Shown here: positions 25,237-33,051 of the stretch, in pieces
How positions within the stretch are numbered: position 1 is the stretch's first letter
Layout of the letters: every line of letters starts with the position of its first letter
NCBI GenBank assembly: GCA_035503915.1
Contig: DATJSU010000037.1
Coordinates: forward strand, 233,804 to 297,803
From: DATJMJ01 sp035503915
GTDB lineage: Bacteria > Actinomycetota > Acidimicrobiia > Acidimicrobiales > Palsa-688
Length of the DNA: 64,000 nt
Direction of reading: 5' to 3'
Translations under genes and position numbers: made by a program
Notes under the pieces: generated by a model
The model's input: the letters and a program-made list of their open reading frames with translations, nothing else
The model's database searches: none
Told to the model about the DNA's origin: nothing

Positions 25237-26421
25237 TCAGCCTGTAAGGCTCCCTCCGTAGTCGCTTTGCAAGACGTGCAGCACTTGGGCAAGCGTCGTC
25301 ACGGGCACCACCCGCAGCCGGTTGCCCACGACGCTCTTTGCGACCTTGTACTCCACCGAGGGTACGAAAAAAACTTGTGCGCCAGCTTTTTCAACGGCGA
25401 CAGCCTTTTCTTGGACCCCTCCCACGTCGCCGACCTGGCCATTGGGCGCAATGGTGCCCGTCGCCGCCACCACGTGCCCGCCGGTCAGCTTGCCGCCTGA
25501 CAAAGCGTCGAGCATCGCGAGGGTGAAGGCGAGGCCGGCTGACGGTCCGCCGATATCGCCCGCGTTGACGGACACGGTGAAGGGCAGCACCAACCGGGCG
25601 CGGGTTTGCACTGCCAAGCCCACGTAGGCACGCGTCGGGAAACCAAGCGCGACCATCTTCGGCGGCGTCTTCTCCAGCGTGACCCTCACGGTCCTGGCAC
25701 GCCCTCCTGAAGCAGGGTGGTCGCTCAAGGTGACCACCGACCCGGGGGGTAACCCCTGGAAGGCGTTGGTGAACTCGGCGGCGTCGGTAACGGGTTTGCC
25801 GTTGACGGCTGTTATGAGGTCGTTGCACTTGAGGCCGGCGTCCCAGGCTGGGGTGCCGGCAAGGACCTCGGTGACTTCGGCACCCTCGGGATCCTCGCCG
25901 ACCTTATAGTGCAGCTCGCCGAGGGCCGCTAGCGCCGCATCCTCGTTGGCCGACACCATGAGCTGGGTGTCCTGGCAGCCAAGCTCCGAGGTCGGCGTCG
26001 TCCCAGCGTAGGAAGCGACTGAGATCATCTGCCTATCGCCCCCCAGCAGGCCGAGCTCGTACAGCGCCCAGTCCCAGGGCCCTGCCTGACTGACCTCGAC
26101 GTCGACCATCAAGAGCTTGCCATCGAGTGCGTGGGCTTTGCCTTTGGGCACGACGAGGCGTACACAAGGGGCACCGTTCGGCAGCGCCAGCTGGCCTTGG
26201 GAAGGCTTGCAGGCCGGGTTCGCCGTTATGGAAGGGGCGGTCCCGGGAGCGAAGAGGAAGTACCCGTCTGCGTAGTGGGAAGCAAGGGCCGTTGCCGCAC
26301 CGACCAAGATCACGACGAGCAGCCCGAAGGCCACAAGCCGCGTGCGAAATGGCCAGGAGCCCCTGAGGGGGGCGAAGGGGCCGCGAGGCGGTACATTCGG
26401 CTCAGTACTCGGTCGCCGCAT
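25237..26421 (-). CDS. Membrane-anchored PDZ-Lon (S16) serine protease, YlbL-like
   Basis: 394 residues. One N-terminal membrane helix (VAFGLLVVILVGAATALASHY), a PDZ domain (VTEVLAGTPAWDAGLKCNDLI, VNGKPVTDAAEF) and a Lon proteolytic domain with catalytic Ser in GDIGGPSAGLAFTLAMLD and Lys in GGVQEKAVAVEKAGAQ. The dyad is intact. The protease acts outside the membrane; substrates in this group are mostly unknown. Its position near UPF0182 and the Zincin_2 gene recalls the Rv3193c-Rv3195 neighbourhood of mycobacteria. Confidence 0.9.
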   Translation of the reverse strand: MRRPSTEPNVPPRGPFAPLRGSWPFRTRLVAFGLLVVILVGAATALASHYADGYFLFAPGTAPSITANPACKPSQGQLALPNGAPCVRLVVPKGKAHALDGKLLMVDVEVSQAGPWDWALYELGLLGGDRQMISVASYAGTTPTSELGCQDTQLMVSANEDAALAALGELHYKVGEDPEGAEVTEVLAGTPAWDAGLKCNDLITAVNGKPVTDAAEFTNAFQGLPPGSVVTLSDHPASGGRARTVRVTLEKTPPKMVALGFPTRAYVGLAVQTRARLVLPFTVSVNAGDIGGPSAGLAFTLAMLDALSGGKLTGGHVVAATGTIAPNGQVGDVGGVQEKAVAVEKAGAQVFFVPSVEYKVAKSVVGNRLRVVPVTTLAQVLHVLQSDYGGSLTG

Positions 26422-26480
26422 ATGGAGTCCCAGGTTGGCATGTTGTGCGCGTTGATGGGAAAGTCCGAGGCCACGGCGAC

Positions 26481-26687
26481 GTGAGCCGCCAGAGTTCTCG
26501 CCGGCGCGCGAGCGAGGTCTTCGTGGGACCTCGCCTGGTAGTCAGGGTTGCGCCTGCCTTGAGAGCGCGCTCAGCCGTCCTGCTCGCCCTGGCCAGCCTC
26601 CTGATCGGGGCGGTGGTCGCAGCAGCCTTGACAGCGGTTGTCTTCGAGCTACAGAGCTTGGTCCACTCCGTTGGCTCGAGCTCCTGA
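26481..26687 (+). CDS. Small single-pass membrane protein
   Basis: 68 residues from the GTG at 26481 (a GTG at 26445 gives 80, but would leave only 23 bp to the divergent PDZ-Lon start). A basic N-terminus is followed by one strong membrane helix (AVLLALASLLIGAVVAAALT) and a short Ser-rich end. Unknown function. It overlaps the frame of the HEAT protein that follows. Confidence 0.5.
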   Translation: MSRQSSRRRASEVFVGPRLVVRVAPALRARSAVLLALASLLIGAVVAAALTAVVFELQSLVHSVGSSS

Positions 26688-27363
26688 GCCCCCGTTCGCG
26701 GGTGAGCAGTCCCCTCCTCGTAGCTCACAGGAGAGGCGTCGAGAGGTCGGCATAGCCGGTCACCTGAGCGACCAAGCGCGGGCTCGTGCCGGTCTCGGCG
26801 ACACGAGCCCGCCTGTTCGCGCGGGTGCGCTCTCGGCCCTCGCGAGGATGGGGCTGCTTTCACCCGAGGTCCTCGCAAGAGCGATGCAGGACGAGAGCGC
26901 CGAGGTGCGCCGCCGCGCGTGCGACCTTGCCGGTGCGGTAGTGGGTGCGCCGCTCGCCGGGCTTGTCGAGCTCCTGAGCGATAGGGACGGCTCCGTCGTT
27001 GAGGCAGCGAGTTACGCGCTCGGTGCTGTCGCCTCGAGCGATGGCGCGCAAGGTGGTGTGATGGCACCCGAGCTCGTGAGCGATGCGGTCGCGGCTCTTT
27101 GCAGGACTGCCACAGCACACCCAGAGGCGCTCTGCCGCGAGGCGGCAACCGCAGCTCTCGGCTCGATCGGCCACTCCGACGGCCTGGAGGCGGTGCTCTG
27201 CGCTCTCGGCGACAAACCGGCGGTTCGCAGGCGCGCGGTGATCGCCTTGGCCGCCTTCGAGGGCCCAAGAGCCGAAGAGGCTCTTGAAAAGTCCCTGGAG
27301 GACGCTGACTGGCAAGTGAGGCAAGCAGCGGAAGACTTGTTGGGGAGGCGAGCTCGGCCCTAG
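26638..27363 (+). CDS. HEAT-repeat protein
   Basis: Up to 241 residues; the start is uncertain. The 26638 codon is TTG, another TTG is at 26671, and neither has a clear ribosome site; homology begins around REVGIAGHLSDQ. The body is a series of about five helix pairs with HEAT/PBS-lyase pattern: SPPVRAGALSALARMGLL, ESAEVRRRACDLAGAVV, DGSVVEAASYALGAVAS, PEALCREAATAALGSIG, KPAVRRRAVIALAAFEG and DWQVRQAAEDLLG. Such solenoids serve as binding scaffolds. It converges on mreB. Confidence 0.75.
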   Translation: MSSSYRAWSTPLARAPEPPFAGEQSPPRSSQERRREVGIAGHLSDQARARAGLGDTSPPVRAGALSALARMGLLSPEVLARAMQDESAEVRRRACDLAGAVVGAPLAGLVELLSDRDGSVVEAASYALGAVASSDGAQGGVMAPELVSDAVAALCRTATAHPEALCREAATAALGSIGHSDGLEAVLCALGDKPAVRRRAVIALAAFEGPRAEEALEKSLEDADWQVRQAAEDLLGRRARP

Positions 27364-27406
27364 GAACGCGGCCTTGGGAGCGGGCGCTGCGCCGGGGGCC
27401 GCTCCT

Positions 27407-28402
27407 TCAGCTCATGAGCAGGTCGCGGACGGCGTCGAAGTTTTCTATGCATTTGCCCGCACCCATGACGACGCATTCCAGCGGGGCGTCAACCAGGTGG
27501 ACCGGGAGGCCCGTCTCTTCAGACAGACGCCTGTCCAGCCCTTTTAGCATGCTCCCACCGCCGACGAGGTGGAGGCCTTGGCTCAACAGGTCCTGGGACA
27601 GCTCGGGCGGGGCAGCGCCGAGGCAGCGCAGGACGGCGTCGACAATTGCGCCGACCTGTTCCTCGATCGCTTCACGGACTTCCTCAGGCGCGAGTATCAC
27701 CGTCTTCGGGAGCCCGCTCATCAGGTCCCGGCCGCGGACTTCGGCTTTCACCCCGTCGTCCATGGGCCAGGCGGAGCCGATCGCGACCTTGATCTCCTCC
27801 GCCGTCCTTTCTCCAATAGCGATCCCGTACTCTCGCCTCACGTAAGCCTGGATCGTCGCGTCGATGTCGAAACTGCCCACGCGGATGGCCTCCAAGGCCA
27901 CGACCCCGCCCAAAGAGATGACCGCGGTTTCGGTCGTGCCACCGCCGATGTCACAGACCATGTTGCCAAGAGGCTGGTGGATGGGGAGCCCGGCACCAAT
28001 CGCAGCCGCCGTCGGCTGCTCGATGAGGCTCACGCTATTGGCACCTGCGGCACGGGCAGCTTCTTCGACCGCCCGCCGCTCGACCGCTGTGATCGCCGAG
28101 GGTACGCAGATGAGCACCCGCGGCCTGCCAAAGCGAGAGATCCCAGCACGCTTGAGCAAGAGCTCGATCATTCGCTGAGTCACGTCAAAATCGGTGATGG
28201 CACCCTTGCGTAGGGGCCTTACCGCAACGATGTAGCCCGGCGTCCTGCCGATCATCTGCCAGGCTTCCCGGCCCATGTTGAGGACGCTGTTGGTGCGGCT
28301 GTCGAGAGCGATCACCGTTGGCTCGTTGAGGACGATGCCCCGGCCCTTCGCATAAACGAGGGTGTTCGCGGTCCCGAGGTCGATGGCGAGGTCCCTAGAC
28401 AT
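27407..28402 (-). CDS. mreB: MreB-family actin-like cell-shape protein
   Basis: 331 residues from the ATG at 28402 (MSRDLAIDLGTANTLVYAKG). Actin-fold blocks: phosphate 1 DLGTANTLV, VLNEPTVIALD, connect region ICVPSAITAVERRAVEEAA, phosphate 2 CDIGGGTTETAVISLGG, adenosine loop LHLVGGGSMLKGLDRRL. MreB filaments guide wall synthesis. No mreC/mreD follows. The start overlaps a small membrane protein gene by 8 bp, itself coupled to moaE, so the three genes are one unit. Confidence 0.9.
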   Translation of the reverse strand: MSRDLAIDLGTANTLVYAKGRGIVLNEPTVIALDSRTNSVLNMGREAWQMIGRTPGYIVAVRPLRKGAITDFDVTQRMIELLLKRAGISRFGRPRVLICVPSAITAVERRAVEEAARAAGANSVSLIEQPTAAAIGAGLPIHQPLGNMVCDIGGGTTETAVISLGGVVALEAIRVGSFDIDATIQAYVRREYGIAIGERTAEEIKVAIGSAWPMDDGVKAEVRGRDLMSGLPKTVILAPEEVREAIEEQVGAIVDAVLRCLGAAPPELSQDLLSQGLHLVGGGSMLKGLDRRLSEETGLPVHLVDAPLECVVMGAGKCIENFDAVRDLLMS

Positions 28403-28709
28403 CCCGGCTTGCCCCTCTGCGTGCTGCTCGCTCGTCGTAGGGCCTTGCCGCCACCGGGCGCACGTCGCCAGCGGGCCCGCGAGCAACAGAGCGGTGAGTG
28501 GGCGCCACCGCTTGGAGCGACCGCGAAAATTCAGCCATGCCGTCCTCCATCGACTTTGGCCGGCGGGAAAGTACCACGATCGTCGCAATGATGAGGGTCG
28601 CCGCCACTGCCGCGCCCGCTATCCAAGCCAGGGTCCACCACTGGATCGGAGCGTGTGCCGCCTTTGCCGCCGTTGCCGCCTGCACCGTCACCGCCAGTAG
28701 CGATGTCAC
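28395..28709 (-). CDS. Small single-pass membrane protein upstream of mreB
   Basis: 104 residues. An Ala-rich N-terminus (possible cleavable or re-entrant part), then a membrane helix (LAWIAGAAVAATLIIATIVV) and a cytoplasmic tail with SRRPKSMEDGMAEFSRSL. It overlaps moaE by ATGA and mreB by 8 bp, so it is translated between them. The neighbourhood suggests an mreB-associated membrane factor, but I know no family name. Confidence 0.65.
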   Translation of the reverse strand: MTSLLAVTVQAATAAKAAHAPIQWWTLAWIAGAAVAATLIIATIVVLSRRPKSMEDGMAEFSRSLQAVAPTHRSVARGPAGDVRPVAARPYDERAARRGASRDV

Positions 28710-29179
28710 ATCGCGCTCCCGGCAACGGGCTGCTCATCCAAGCTCCACTCTTGGCCATCATGCCAGGTTTCTTTTTTCCAGATCGGAACGGTGGTCTTGA
28801 TCGCGTCGATCGCGTACCTGGCCGCGGCGAAAGCTTCCTCGCGGTGGGGAGCCGAAAGGGCGACGACCACCGAAACCTCGCATTGCCCGAGCAGCCCGGT
28901 CCGGTGCAATAGCGCGACCCGTCCGAGATCGGGCCATCGCTCACGAAGTTGTTTCGCAACCTCGTCCATCTGGCGTACAGCGACTTCGCTGTAGGCCTCG
29001 TACTCCAAGGAAATGACGCCCGGTCGCCCTGCTGCGTGGTCGCGCACTGTGCCTGCGAACAGCACCACGGCGCCGCACCCGGGCATCACCGGCCATGAGG
29101 CAAGAGCACCCAGAGGGAGCGGGTGGTCGACGAGCGCGACCCAATCGCTTTGGTCGGCGCCCTCGAGGTGCGAGCCCAC
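28706..29179 (-). CDS. moaE: Molybdopterin synthase catalytic subunit
   Basis: 157 residues. MoaE blocks: GAVVLFAGTVRDHAAGRPG, LEYEAYSEVAVRQMDEVAKQ, VALLHRTGLLGQCEVSVVV, SAPHREEAFAAARYAIDAIK and VPIWKKETWHDGQEW with the catalytic Lys. It transfers two sulfurs from MoaD thiocarboxylate to precursor Z to make molybdopterin. No other moa gene is nearby. The GG-ending sulfur carrier at 13542 is the only MoaD-like protein in the window. Coupled to a membrane protein gene by a 4-bp overlap. Confidence 0.92.
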   Translation of the reverse strand: MGSHLEGADQSDWVALVDHPLPLGALASWPVMPGCGAVVLFAGTVRDHAAGRPGVISLEYEAYSEVAVRQMDEVAKQLRERWPDLGRVALLHRTGLLGQCEVSVVVALSAPHREEAFAAARYAIDAIKTTVPIWKKETWHDGQEWSLDEQPVAGSAM

Positions 29180-29281
29180 CAGGCAATCCTAGGCTCATGG
29201 CCTCTGCCAAGTCGAAAGGTTCGTAGAAAGCCAGGGCGATGTCAACCTGGCGCTTTGGCTCTGTAACCTCGGTGTTTGGCC

Positions 29282-30580
29282 ATGGAGCACGAAGAAGGAC
29301 CACACGGCGAAGGAGAGGACGACGAGCCGGAAAGTTCATCGTGGCTCCATCCTGATGACCGTCTCTGGCGGCACCCGTCGGAGGTCCGGAGCAACCCGCC
29401 GTTGGTGCCACAGCCTCAACGGGCCCTTCTCACTCGGTTAGCACGGGGGAGCCAAGGGCGCATTTGGTTGGTAGGGGTCGTTTCGGGCGTCCTGGGGGCG
29501 CTTGTGGCGGTCGGTGTCCTCGCCGCAACCGGTGAGGTCGGCAAACAGCAGCAGTACATAACGACCAAGACAACTACGTCGCCGGCCCCAAGCGACCCAC
29601 GTGACAACCCTTCGGCGCCCGACCTGATCGGGACGCTCGCCACCGTCGACCCTTCCATCGTCGGCGTGACTGTTAACGGCCCCAACGGCGTCGCGAGCGG
29701 CTCGGGCGTCATCGTCCCAGCGACGGCTGCCGGGAACGCCTCTTACATCGTCACCGACGCGAGCCTCTTCGCCGGCTCAGGGCCCAACAGCCAGACCGAG
29801 GTGACGACGGATTGGGACTTGAACTTCCCAGCGACCCTCGTAGGGACCGACCCGGCGTCAGGTGTAGCGCTGGTCAAGGCGGTGCTCCAACCGAGCAAGG
29901 ACGTGAACGCTGCGAACCTCGGAAGCGTCGCGAACATACAGACCGGGGAGCTAGTGCAGATGGTTGGTTCCCTGCCGGAGGCGGCGTCGGACAACGCGTC
30001 CAACTTTGCGACCGGCTACATCAATGACACGGTGAGCTTCTTCCAGCCGCTCAATGGTTCCTCGGACGCGATGTTCTCGATGCTGGTAGCCAACTTCGCC
30101 TTACCTGAGGGCAGCCCCGACTATGGGGGGGCGGTCGTTGACAGCAACGGCAACGTCCTCGGGGTCGCCATCTACGTGCAAGGGGCGCAGGACGACCTCA
30201 CCTATGTGGCGCCCATCGACACCGTGATGGCTGAGGTCACGGCGATGCTCAAGAACGGCCAACCCGGCGCTTACCCATGGCTCGGCGTGCTCCAAGCGAC
30301 CGACCTGTCCGGTCCTGCAGCCGAGGCCATGGGCCTGACCGGTGGGGTCCAGGTGGAGGCCGTTGCTTCGGGCAGCCCCGTGGCGAGAGCGGGGGTCCAG
30401 GACAACGACGTGATAACCGCGATCGGCGGCCGTGCTCTGCCCTCGGTCGGCGCGCTCATTGAGTGGCTTGCCAACGTAAAACCTGGAAACGTGGTCACGA
30501 TGAACTGGCTCCACGGCGACCAACGCCGTGCCGCCGCGATCACTCTCGGAGCTCAGCCAGTTTCGGCGACCCCGAGCTGA
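29282..30580 (+). CDS. HtrA-like membrane protein with PDZ domain and degenerate trypsin-like domain
   Basis: 432 residues from the ATG at 29282. The N-terminus carries SWLHPDDRLWRHPSEV, a motif I associate with actinobacterial HtrA proteins, then one membrane helix (IWLVGVVSGVLGALVAVGVL). The trypsin-like part keeps the scaffold but not the triad: His position reads VTDASLF, Asp position reads DPASGVALV, and the Ser position reads SPDYGGAV in place of GNSGGA. The PDZ is intact (GGVQVEAVASGSPVARAGVQ, DVITAIGGRALPS). It probably binds extracytoplasmic peptides without cutting them. Divergent from moaE. Confidence 0.82.
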   Translation: MEHEEGPHGEGEDDEPESSSWLHPDDRLWRHPSEVRSNPPLVPQPQRALLTRLARGSQGRIWLVGVVSGVLGALVAVGVLAATGEVGKQQQYITTKTTTSPAPSDPRDNPSAPDLIGTLATVDPSIVGVTVNGPNGVASGSGVIVPATAAGNASYIVTDASLFAGSGPNSQTEVTTDWDLNFPATLVGTDPASGVALVKAVLQPSKDVNAANLGSVANIQTGELVQMVGSLPEAASDNASNFATGYINDTVSFFQPLNGSSDAMFSMLVANFALPEGSPDYGGAVVDSNGNVLGVAIYVQGAQDDLTYVAPIDTVMAEVTAMLKNGQPGAYPWLGVLQATDLSGPAAEAMGLTGGVQVEAVASGSPVARAGVQDNDVITAIGGRALPSVGALIEWLANVKPGNVVTMNWLHGDQRRAAAITLGAQPVSATPS

Positions 30581-30630
30581 GCGCTCCTCCCCGCCTCGGT
30601 GCCCAGAGGCAGGTCCCAGGCGGTAATACC

Positions 30631-31653
30631 TCAGCGCCGCCGGCGCCACCACATTGCGCCCCCCGCGCCCGCGGCAGCGACAGTGGCGGCACTCGCGCCC
30701 AGCACTATTGCAACACGGCGGTTCTGGGGCAGCTCGTCCCAATGGCGCCGCTCGTCGCTCACCACGAGCGCTTGTTCGGAGCTGTACTCAGGGCGCCATC
30801 CCGTCCGCCGCAACTTGTCAGCGGCCACCGCCCACGAGTGCTCAGCGTAGGCCCGCGCGCCCGAAGGAGCGCCTCTCCTCCAGAGCCGCCAGCGCAGAGC
30901 TGCCAGGCTGGAACGAGCTCGGCCAGCGAAAGGCACCGTCGCAGAACCACCGGCCAGTGCCCCTGCTAGCTCTTCTCGCATCCCCTCATCAGGCGCAACG
31001 TTGAAGGTCCCCGACAACCCCTGTTCGAATGCGTGCACCACCGCCGTTGCCAGGTCGTCGATGTGCAGGTACTGGACGACCCGCCCTTCGGCGCCCGCGT
31101 GAGGGCGTTTGCTCCTCGCTAGGGCCTGGTACAGCGGCTGGCCGACCGAGCCGACCGTACAAGCCGGCCGGAGGAGGACCACCGCCACCTCTGGGTGGTC
31201 CCAGGCCCACCGCTCGACCATAACCTCGGCCGCCCTCTTTTCGACCGCATATGCGAGCTCGGGGTTGGGCCGTGGAGCGACCTCCTCTGTTATCGGGACC
31301 GGGTTGTCCGGCCAGGCCCCGTAGACGGTTGCACTCGATAGGTGCACAAACTGGGCAGGCTCGATGGCGTCCGCCGCGTCGAGCACGTTTCGTAAGAGGT
31401 CCAGGTTGCGGTCGCCCTCAGGCTGCCACGCCAGGTGCACCACAGTTGCCGCCCCTTTGCCGAGCGCGGCGAGCTCGTCCTGCGCGCCCAGGCCAGCCAA
31501 GTCGAAAGTGTGCACTTCGACTGACGTCGCCAAGGCCGCAAGCGGAGCGACGTCTACGGCCAGTACTCGTTCGACGAAAGGGAGCCCAACCAGCAGGGCC
31601 GTCACTCGCCTGCCCAGGTCGCCTGCTGCGCCCGTGAGGAGTACGGTGCTCAT
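30631..31653 (-). CDS. NAD-dependent epimerase/dehydratase with C-terminal membrane tail
   Basis: 340 residues from the ATG at 31653 (MSTVLLTGAAGDLGRRVTAL), with GTGGAGG upstream. It has the Rossmann motif TGAAGDLG and the catalytic YxxxK in AYAVEKRAAE with Ser in HLSSATVYG, so it is an extended SDR. The last ~25 residues (VAIVLGASAATVAAAGAGGA then WWRRRR) form a hydrophobic helix ending in a basic anchor, an uncommon tail that would tether it to the membrane. Substrate unknown; a sugar nucleotide is likely. Convergent with the HtrA-like gene, divergent from Zincin_2. Confidence 0.83.
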   Translation of the reverse strand: MSTVLLTGAAGDLGRRVTALLVGLPFVERVLAVDVAPLAALATSVEVHTFDLAGLGAQDELAALGKGAATVVHLAWQPEGDRNLDLLRNVLDAADAIEPAQFVHLSSATVYGAWPDNPVPITEEVAPRPNPELAYAVEKRAAEVMVERWAWDHPEVAVVLLRPACTVGSVGQPLYQALARSKRPHAGAEGRVVQYLHIDDLATAVVHAFEQGLSGTFNVAPDEGMREELAGALAGGSATVPFAGRARSSLAALRWRLWRRGAPSGARAYAEHSWAVAADKLRRTGWRPEYSSEQALVVSDERRHWDELPQNRRVAIVLGASAATVAAAGAGGAMWWRRRR

Positions 31654-31831
31654 GCTCTCGGAGCCTCCACTGAGGAACGAGGCCCGCGAACTGCTGAAGT
31701 GGCGGGCCGAATTTTGCCGGCTGGACGACACCCAACCGCGAGACGGTTGACCCACAAGGTTAGCGTGGTCGGAGTGCGAACCGCCCAGGCCTCAGGTTGC
31801 ACGGGGCTTGTCAGTAACGTTGCAGTGGCAG

Positions 31832-33001
31832 ATGAGCGATAACCCGGCTAGCCAGAGCGGCGGGCCCCTCGGCGACTTGTTGCGCGACCTCGCCCGCCTT
31901 TTGACCGCTCAAGGCCCCATCAACTGGGAGGTCGCCCGCCAGCTGGCGCTTTGGGTTGCAACGGAGGGACACCCCGAGCCCAACCCTGACCCCCTCGCCC
32001 GCATCCGTACGGAGGAGCTCCTCCGCGTTGCCGAGATGCATGTCGCTGAGGCCTCGTCTATGGCGACTTCGCGGAGAGGCTGGTTGAGCGTCCGGTCAGT
32101 GACTCGTGCCGAGTGGGCTTCGACGACCCTGACCTCGCTTAAGGAGGTCCTCACAAGGCTCGCTTCTTCGCTCGCAGCGGGGCAAGCTCCCGCCCAGGAA
32201 GCTGAGCCGGGCCCGATGGACCAGCTGCTCGGCAACCTCCCCCAGGTCATTGGCCCGCTCATGATCGGCGCCCAGGCGGGCACCATGGTGGGCCACCTCG
32301 CCAGCCGTTCCATGGGGCAGTACGACATGCCGCTGCCACCGCCCGCCAACGACGAGCTCCTCGCCGTGCCGGCCGTTGTCGACGCCTTTGCCGCTGAGTG
32401 GGGCCTTAGCACTGACGATGTCCGGATGTACGTGTGCCTGAGGGACGCCGCTTTCCACGCAGTGCTCGTACGGCCACATGTCACTGAGGTGCTGCGGGAC
32501 CACATGTTGGCCTACGCGGCAGGTTTCCAAGTGCAGATGGGCTCGATCGAGGAGAGGCTGAGCGGGCTCGACCCGACGGACCCGGCGTCTTTTCAGCGGG
32601 CGCTCGGCGACCCTGAAGCGATGTTGGGGGACGTCCAAAGCGACGAGCAGCGCCGCCTCCTAGTGCCGTTCCGGGCGTTCCTGAGCGCTTTGTCGGGTTA
32701 CACGGACTACGTCACCGGCAAAGTGGGCCAACGCCTGGTGGGCGCCTACCCCCTCGTCAACGAGGCTTTTCGGCGTCGGCGCGTAGAGGACGGCCCGGGC
32801 CAGCGGGTGCTCGGGAAGCTTCTTGGCATCGAAGTCGACCAAGCGGTCATCGACGCAGGGCACGCGTTTGTGAACGGCGTCCTTGAGAGGGCGGGCGAAG
32901 AAGGGCTGGCACGGTTATGGGGGTCGGTCCGCACTTTGCCGACCCCGGCCGAAGTCGAAGCGCCTGGGCTTTGGTTGGCTCGCATCGAGTTCGCCGGTTA
33001 G
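31832..33001 (+). CDS. Zincin_2 (DUF2342) family protein lacking the HExxH motif
   Basis: 389 residues from the ATG at 31832; an upstream TTG at 31808 is less likely. Family blocks: NWEVARQLALWVATEG, LRVAEMHVAEAS, MLLGNLPQVIG-like region, GHLASRSMGQYDMPLP, AFRRRRVEDGPG, LLGIEVDQ and LARLWGSV. The family metal motif (LHExxH after the RLWVA strand) is replaced by VCLRDAAFHAVL, so the first His, the Glu and the second His are all missing. Mycobacterial Rv3195 beside UPF0182 and PDZ-Lon is the likely relative. Enzyme activity is doubtful. Confidence 0.83.
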   Translation: MSDNPASQSGGPLGDLLRDLARLLTAQGPINWEVARQLALWVATEGHPEPNPDPLARIRTEELLRVAEMHVAEASSMATSRRGWLSVRSVTRAEWASTTLTSLKEVLTRLASSLAAGQAPAQEAEPGPMDQLLGNLPQVIGPLMIGAQAGTMVGHLASRSMGQYDMPLPPPANDELLAVPAVVDAFAAEWGLSTDDVRMYVCLRDAAFHAVLVRPHVTEVLRDHMLAYAAGFQVQMGSIEERLSGLDPTDPASFQRALGDPEAMLGDVQSDEQRRLLVPFRAFLSALSGYTDYVTGKVGQRLVGAYPLVNEAFRRRRVEDGPGQRVLGKLLGIEVDQAVIDAGHAFVNGVLERAGEEGLARLWGSVRTLPTPAEVEAPGLWLARIEFAG

Positions 33002-33051
33002 GGCGCGCCCTCCTCGGCGATCTAAGGGCAGCCGGGGAGAGCTCTCGCTCG

